DNA of 64,000 nt, taken from Paenibacillus xylanexedens (GTDB taxonomy: Bacteria > Bacillota > Bacilli > Paenibacillales > Paenibacillaceae). The DNA is taken from positions 1-64,000 of the forward strand of contig NZ_JAGIKV010000002.1 in the NCBI RefSeq assembly GCF_017874615.1. Direction: 5' to 3'. The notes beneath the pieces are model-generated. The model was not told the origin of the DNA. It searched no databases and was given only the letters and a program-made list of their open reading frames with translations. Positions 61,915 to 64,000 of this stretch are shown here, in pieces; position 1 is the first letter of the stretch, and each line of letters starts with the position of its first letter. A program made the position numbers and the translations under genes.

Positions 61915-61923
61915 ACTGTTTTT

Positions 61924-63846
61924 TTATTTCTTCTCTTTCGTCCATTGCAGTGTGTCGTTGTCTATCACAATATACCCTTTTTCCTCACCTTGCACATAAG
62001 ATAATGCCAATCTCATCAGGTCAGGTTCCAGTTGACATGTGGTAACATGTGTAACCTGGTCTGTGTGATCCGCGGGCAGGCACAATGTCAGAATACCCAC
62101 TTTACCCGAGAAATCAGTCTTGCCCTGGATGACCGATGTTTCCGACTTGGAACCATACACCTCAGATACCCAGCCGGGCTGCTCCGTCAACTCGAAGGTT
62201 CCCTTCCCGATGCCTGCCGTAACCCACTGCATCGTCAGCGTTATGGAAGATGCCTCATAGCTCATATCCGCCGTCATTTCTCCAGCTTCATTAATCCTCA
62301 ACGCAATATCCGCTTGCGGATGCAGATGAAAACGTTGCTCCAGAGTATGCTCTGCTTCTGCCTCCAGCCAATCCACAATGAGTAGTAAAGGGATCTCCAC
62401 CCCTGCCAGCATCCACCGACGATGTGTAACTGGATCTGGCAAATGCGTATATCCATCCTGTGAAGCATCAATGAAGTGATATCTGTCATTGCTCTCCCAA
62501 CGTAGCGTTCTGGCCTGAGCCTCCGGTTCACCCCATTGCTGTGTGGAGAGATAAGGTGTCTGATCCAGACCATCCACCGTGATGGTATTGTGCGCCCGCG
62601 TACTTTTGAAATACCGCCGCCATTCCCCTTCTTCATACGTGTAACGTCCGGTGTCCGTGAAGAAAAGTTGGTTCTTCCACATCCACTCCACATTCAGCGC
62701 GTCCGCATGTCCGTGCGCTCCGCCCATGGCAGCCGCATCAAAAAAAAGATATTGATACTTGTCCCTCATGACATAATATCCTGTCTGCGGAAAAGCTCGA
62801 CTAGACAAAACCGGAGAAGAAGAAGCCTGTAGTCTGAGGCATCGCTCATATTTCTCCACACCCAGCAACCAGAGACACTCCGAGCTATCCGTTCCGCGAG
62901 CCATCAAATCATCATCGTCCAGGATCGCTCCAAGCAGGGTCAGTCGTTGTCGTCCGTCGCCAACCCAATCCGAATCACCAATACCGGTAGACTGATGATC
63001 TGGTCGGATCAGCGCCTCAGTAAATGCAGCCATTTGGCGTAGACAGCGGGCATACCATGCCGAGAAAGGATGTCCTGATATCTCGCCCAACCGATAAGGG
63101 GTGCCAAACATTTCGATGCTGGCATTGTGGTAATGTGTTGTCAGTTCAACCTGTATTCCCTCTTCACCCAACTGATGCAGCAAACACAACTCAAGACGTT
63201 CCATCGCGACTTGACGCCAGTGTGGACTTCGCGGGTGCTGGTGGTAGAACGTAGCGATCATGAACAAACCTTGCATATGCATAATGGCATGATTGATTTC
63301 CGTACTGCCGAGGTAACGGGTCAAAAACTCGGCGTGCTCGTACAGACCTTGTCGAAACTCCGCCTGAAAGCCTTCGTCCAACAGTGGACTCGCTTCCATA
63401 TATTTATATGCCGATATCCAGGATTGCACACGTAGTCCCGTCTCCAGCAGACGCCACGGACCGGGTTTTTGAAAGAACACGGCCTCGTCGTAAACCAGAT
63501 TTACAGGTACCGGGTTTTGCTGTCTCCAGCTACGAAAGTGGTCAATAAATGCTGTTACATATAGCGGATTGCCCTTCATCAGATACGCCTTGCCCAGATC
63601 GAGCATATGCCAGTGTCGATTGATGCCCCATGTGAACTCCAGATCATTGGTCGGGTTGTGAAGCCAGTCCACGGGTGTCCCCATTCGAATCCAGCGATTC
63701 AGATCGTTGGTATAAGGAACGATAAATTCATTCAGGATGGCACGATTGGCAATCGTGATGGAATTTCGGGCTTCTTCCGGAAAATGTTTTTCATAATATT
63801 GGGCAGCCCGTTGCAGATCCGTTGCCGAAAGGTAAAAATCGCTCAT
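61924..63846 (-). CDS. heparinase II/III-family polysaccharide lyase-like protein
   Basis: A 640-aa protein without a signal peptide. The N-terminal 330 residues form the helical toroid (EFTWGINRHWHMLDLGKAYL near 68, STEINHAIMHMQGLFMIATF near 180, VELTTHYHNASIEMFGTPYR with Tyr and His near 234). The C-terminal part is beta-rich with FFDAAAMGGAHGHADALNVE near 370, the heparinase II/III catalytic region, and YTYEEGEWRRYFKSTRAHNT. It probably cleaves uronate-containing oligosaccharides in the cytoplasm. It overlaps the upstream cupin gene by four bases (ATGA), so it is part of a carbohydrate operon extending beyond the window. Confidence 0.85.
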   Translation of the reverse strand: MSDFYLSATDLQRAAQYYEKHFPEEARNSITIANRAILNEFIVPYTNDLNRWIRMGTPVDWLHNPTNDLEFTWGINRHWHMLDLGKAYLMKGNPLYVTAFIDHFRSWRQQNPVPVNLVYDEAVFFQKPGPWRLLETGLRVQSWISAYKYMEASPLLDEGFQAEFRQGLYEHAEFLTRYLGSTEINHAIMHMQGLFMIATFYHQHPRSPHWRQVAMERLELCLLHQLGEEGIQVELTTHYHNASIEMFGTPYRLGEISGHPFSAWYARCLRQMAAFTEALIRPDHQSTGIGDSDWVGDGRQRLTLLGAILDDDDLMARGTDSSECLWLLGVEKYERCLRLQASSSPVLSSRAFPQTGYYVMRDKYQYLFFDAAAMGGAHGHADALNVEWMWKNQLFFTDTGRYTYEEGEWRRYFKSTRAHNTITVDGLDQTPYLSTQQWGEPEAQARTLRWESNDRYHFIDASQDGYTHLPDPVTHRRWMLAGVEIPLLLIVDWLEAEAEHTLEQRFHLHPQADIALRINEAGEMTADMSYEASSITLTMQWVTAGIGKGTFELTEQPGWVSEVYGSKSETSVIQGKTDFSGKVGILTLCLPADHTDQVTHVTTCQLEPDLMRLALSYVQGEEKGYIVIDNDTLQWTKEKK

Positions 63847-64000
63847 CGGGATGCCTCAAGGAAATCCTGACGGAACGGGGTAAACACATCCAGAATGACG
63901 GAGTCCTCCAGTGCCTTGACCCCATGCGGGACGTTAAAACCGGCATAAAAGCTGTCCCCTGCTTTTAAGATGCGAGTTTCTTCACCGACCTGAACCTCAA
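63843..64000 (-). CDS. cupin domain protein, 3' part (runs off the window)
   Basis: The last 51 codons of a gene whose 5' end lies beyond the window edge. The text VQVGEETRILKAGDSFYAGF, then NVPHGVKALEDSVILDVFTP, is the second cupin motif and C-terminus of a small cupin protein. The stop TGA overlaps the start of the lyase gene. Such cupins near polysaccharide lyases often bind or tautomerise uronate products (KdgF-like); that role is inferred. Confidence 0.75.
   Translation of the reverse strand, partial: EVQVGEETRILKAGDSFYAGFNVPHGVKALEDSVILDVFTPFRQDFLEASR

Overview
The window comes from a spore-forming, low-to-mid GC Bacillota, most likely Paenibacillus. The clues are an alpha/beta SASP, sporulation genes ytaF, ytvI, ytrH and ytrI, five YheC/YheD spore-coat ATP-grasp paralogues, and the gene order dnaE-accDA-pyk-fxsA-ytvI-citZ-icd-mdh-phoPR-polA-mutM-ytaF-coaE-nrdR, which resembles the Bacillus order. 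Species assignment is inference.

Region 1 (1-18773) is accessory DNA. It looks like two related, decayed integrative elements stacked at one tRNA-Ala(GGC) gene. The intact tRNA lies at 18701-18773 on the minus strand. A 122-bp direct repeat carrying the 3' 50 bases of that tRNA plus its terminator recurs at 4061-4182. Each copy is followed by its own broken tyrosine integrase (2985-3994 and 17508-18544) and a copy of the same small phage gene. The right element (about 14.6 kb) holds remnants of a siphophage: tape measure/tail protein, XkdX, XhlA-like protein, M23 endolysin and holin, nearly all killed by single nonsense codons or frameshifts. Genes of likely defence or accessory function are still open between these ruins: an AbiC-like abortive infection protein, a deoxyribosyltransferase/TIR-like protein, a DUF4145-like protein and a membrane coiled-coil protein. 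A DUF4062 gene is interrupted only by one TGA at a probable Trp codon. A LexA-controlled cassette with a YolD-like end and a TxpA-like toxin are also present.

Region 2 (18774-46726) is core chromosome. It holds nrdR, a SASP, a lytic transglycosylase, coaE, ytaF, mutM and polA. Next is a phosphate block on the minus strand (phoR, phoP, a CBS/chemoreceptor-like protein, pstB, phoU) with PhoP-box-like 11-bp repeats before phoP, the CBS protein and pstB. Then come an SDR, a GGDEF protein, the TCA genes citZ-icd-mdh, ytvI, fxsA, a thioesterase, pyk, accA-accD and pgpA. pfkA is missing from its usual place between accA and pyk.

Region 3 (47035-64000) begins with dnaE, which carries two long low-complexity insertions, followed by ytrH, ytrI, ytpI, a ytoI-like regulator and a YlbF-family gene. 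Five tandem YheC/YheD ATP-grasp genes follow (55494-61856). The window ends in a heparinase II/III-family gene and the 3' part of a cupin gene.

All calls rest on reading the sequence and on recall of protein families; no database search was possible.
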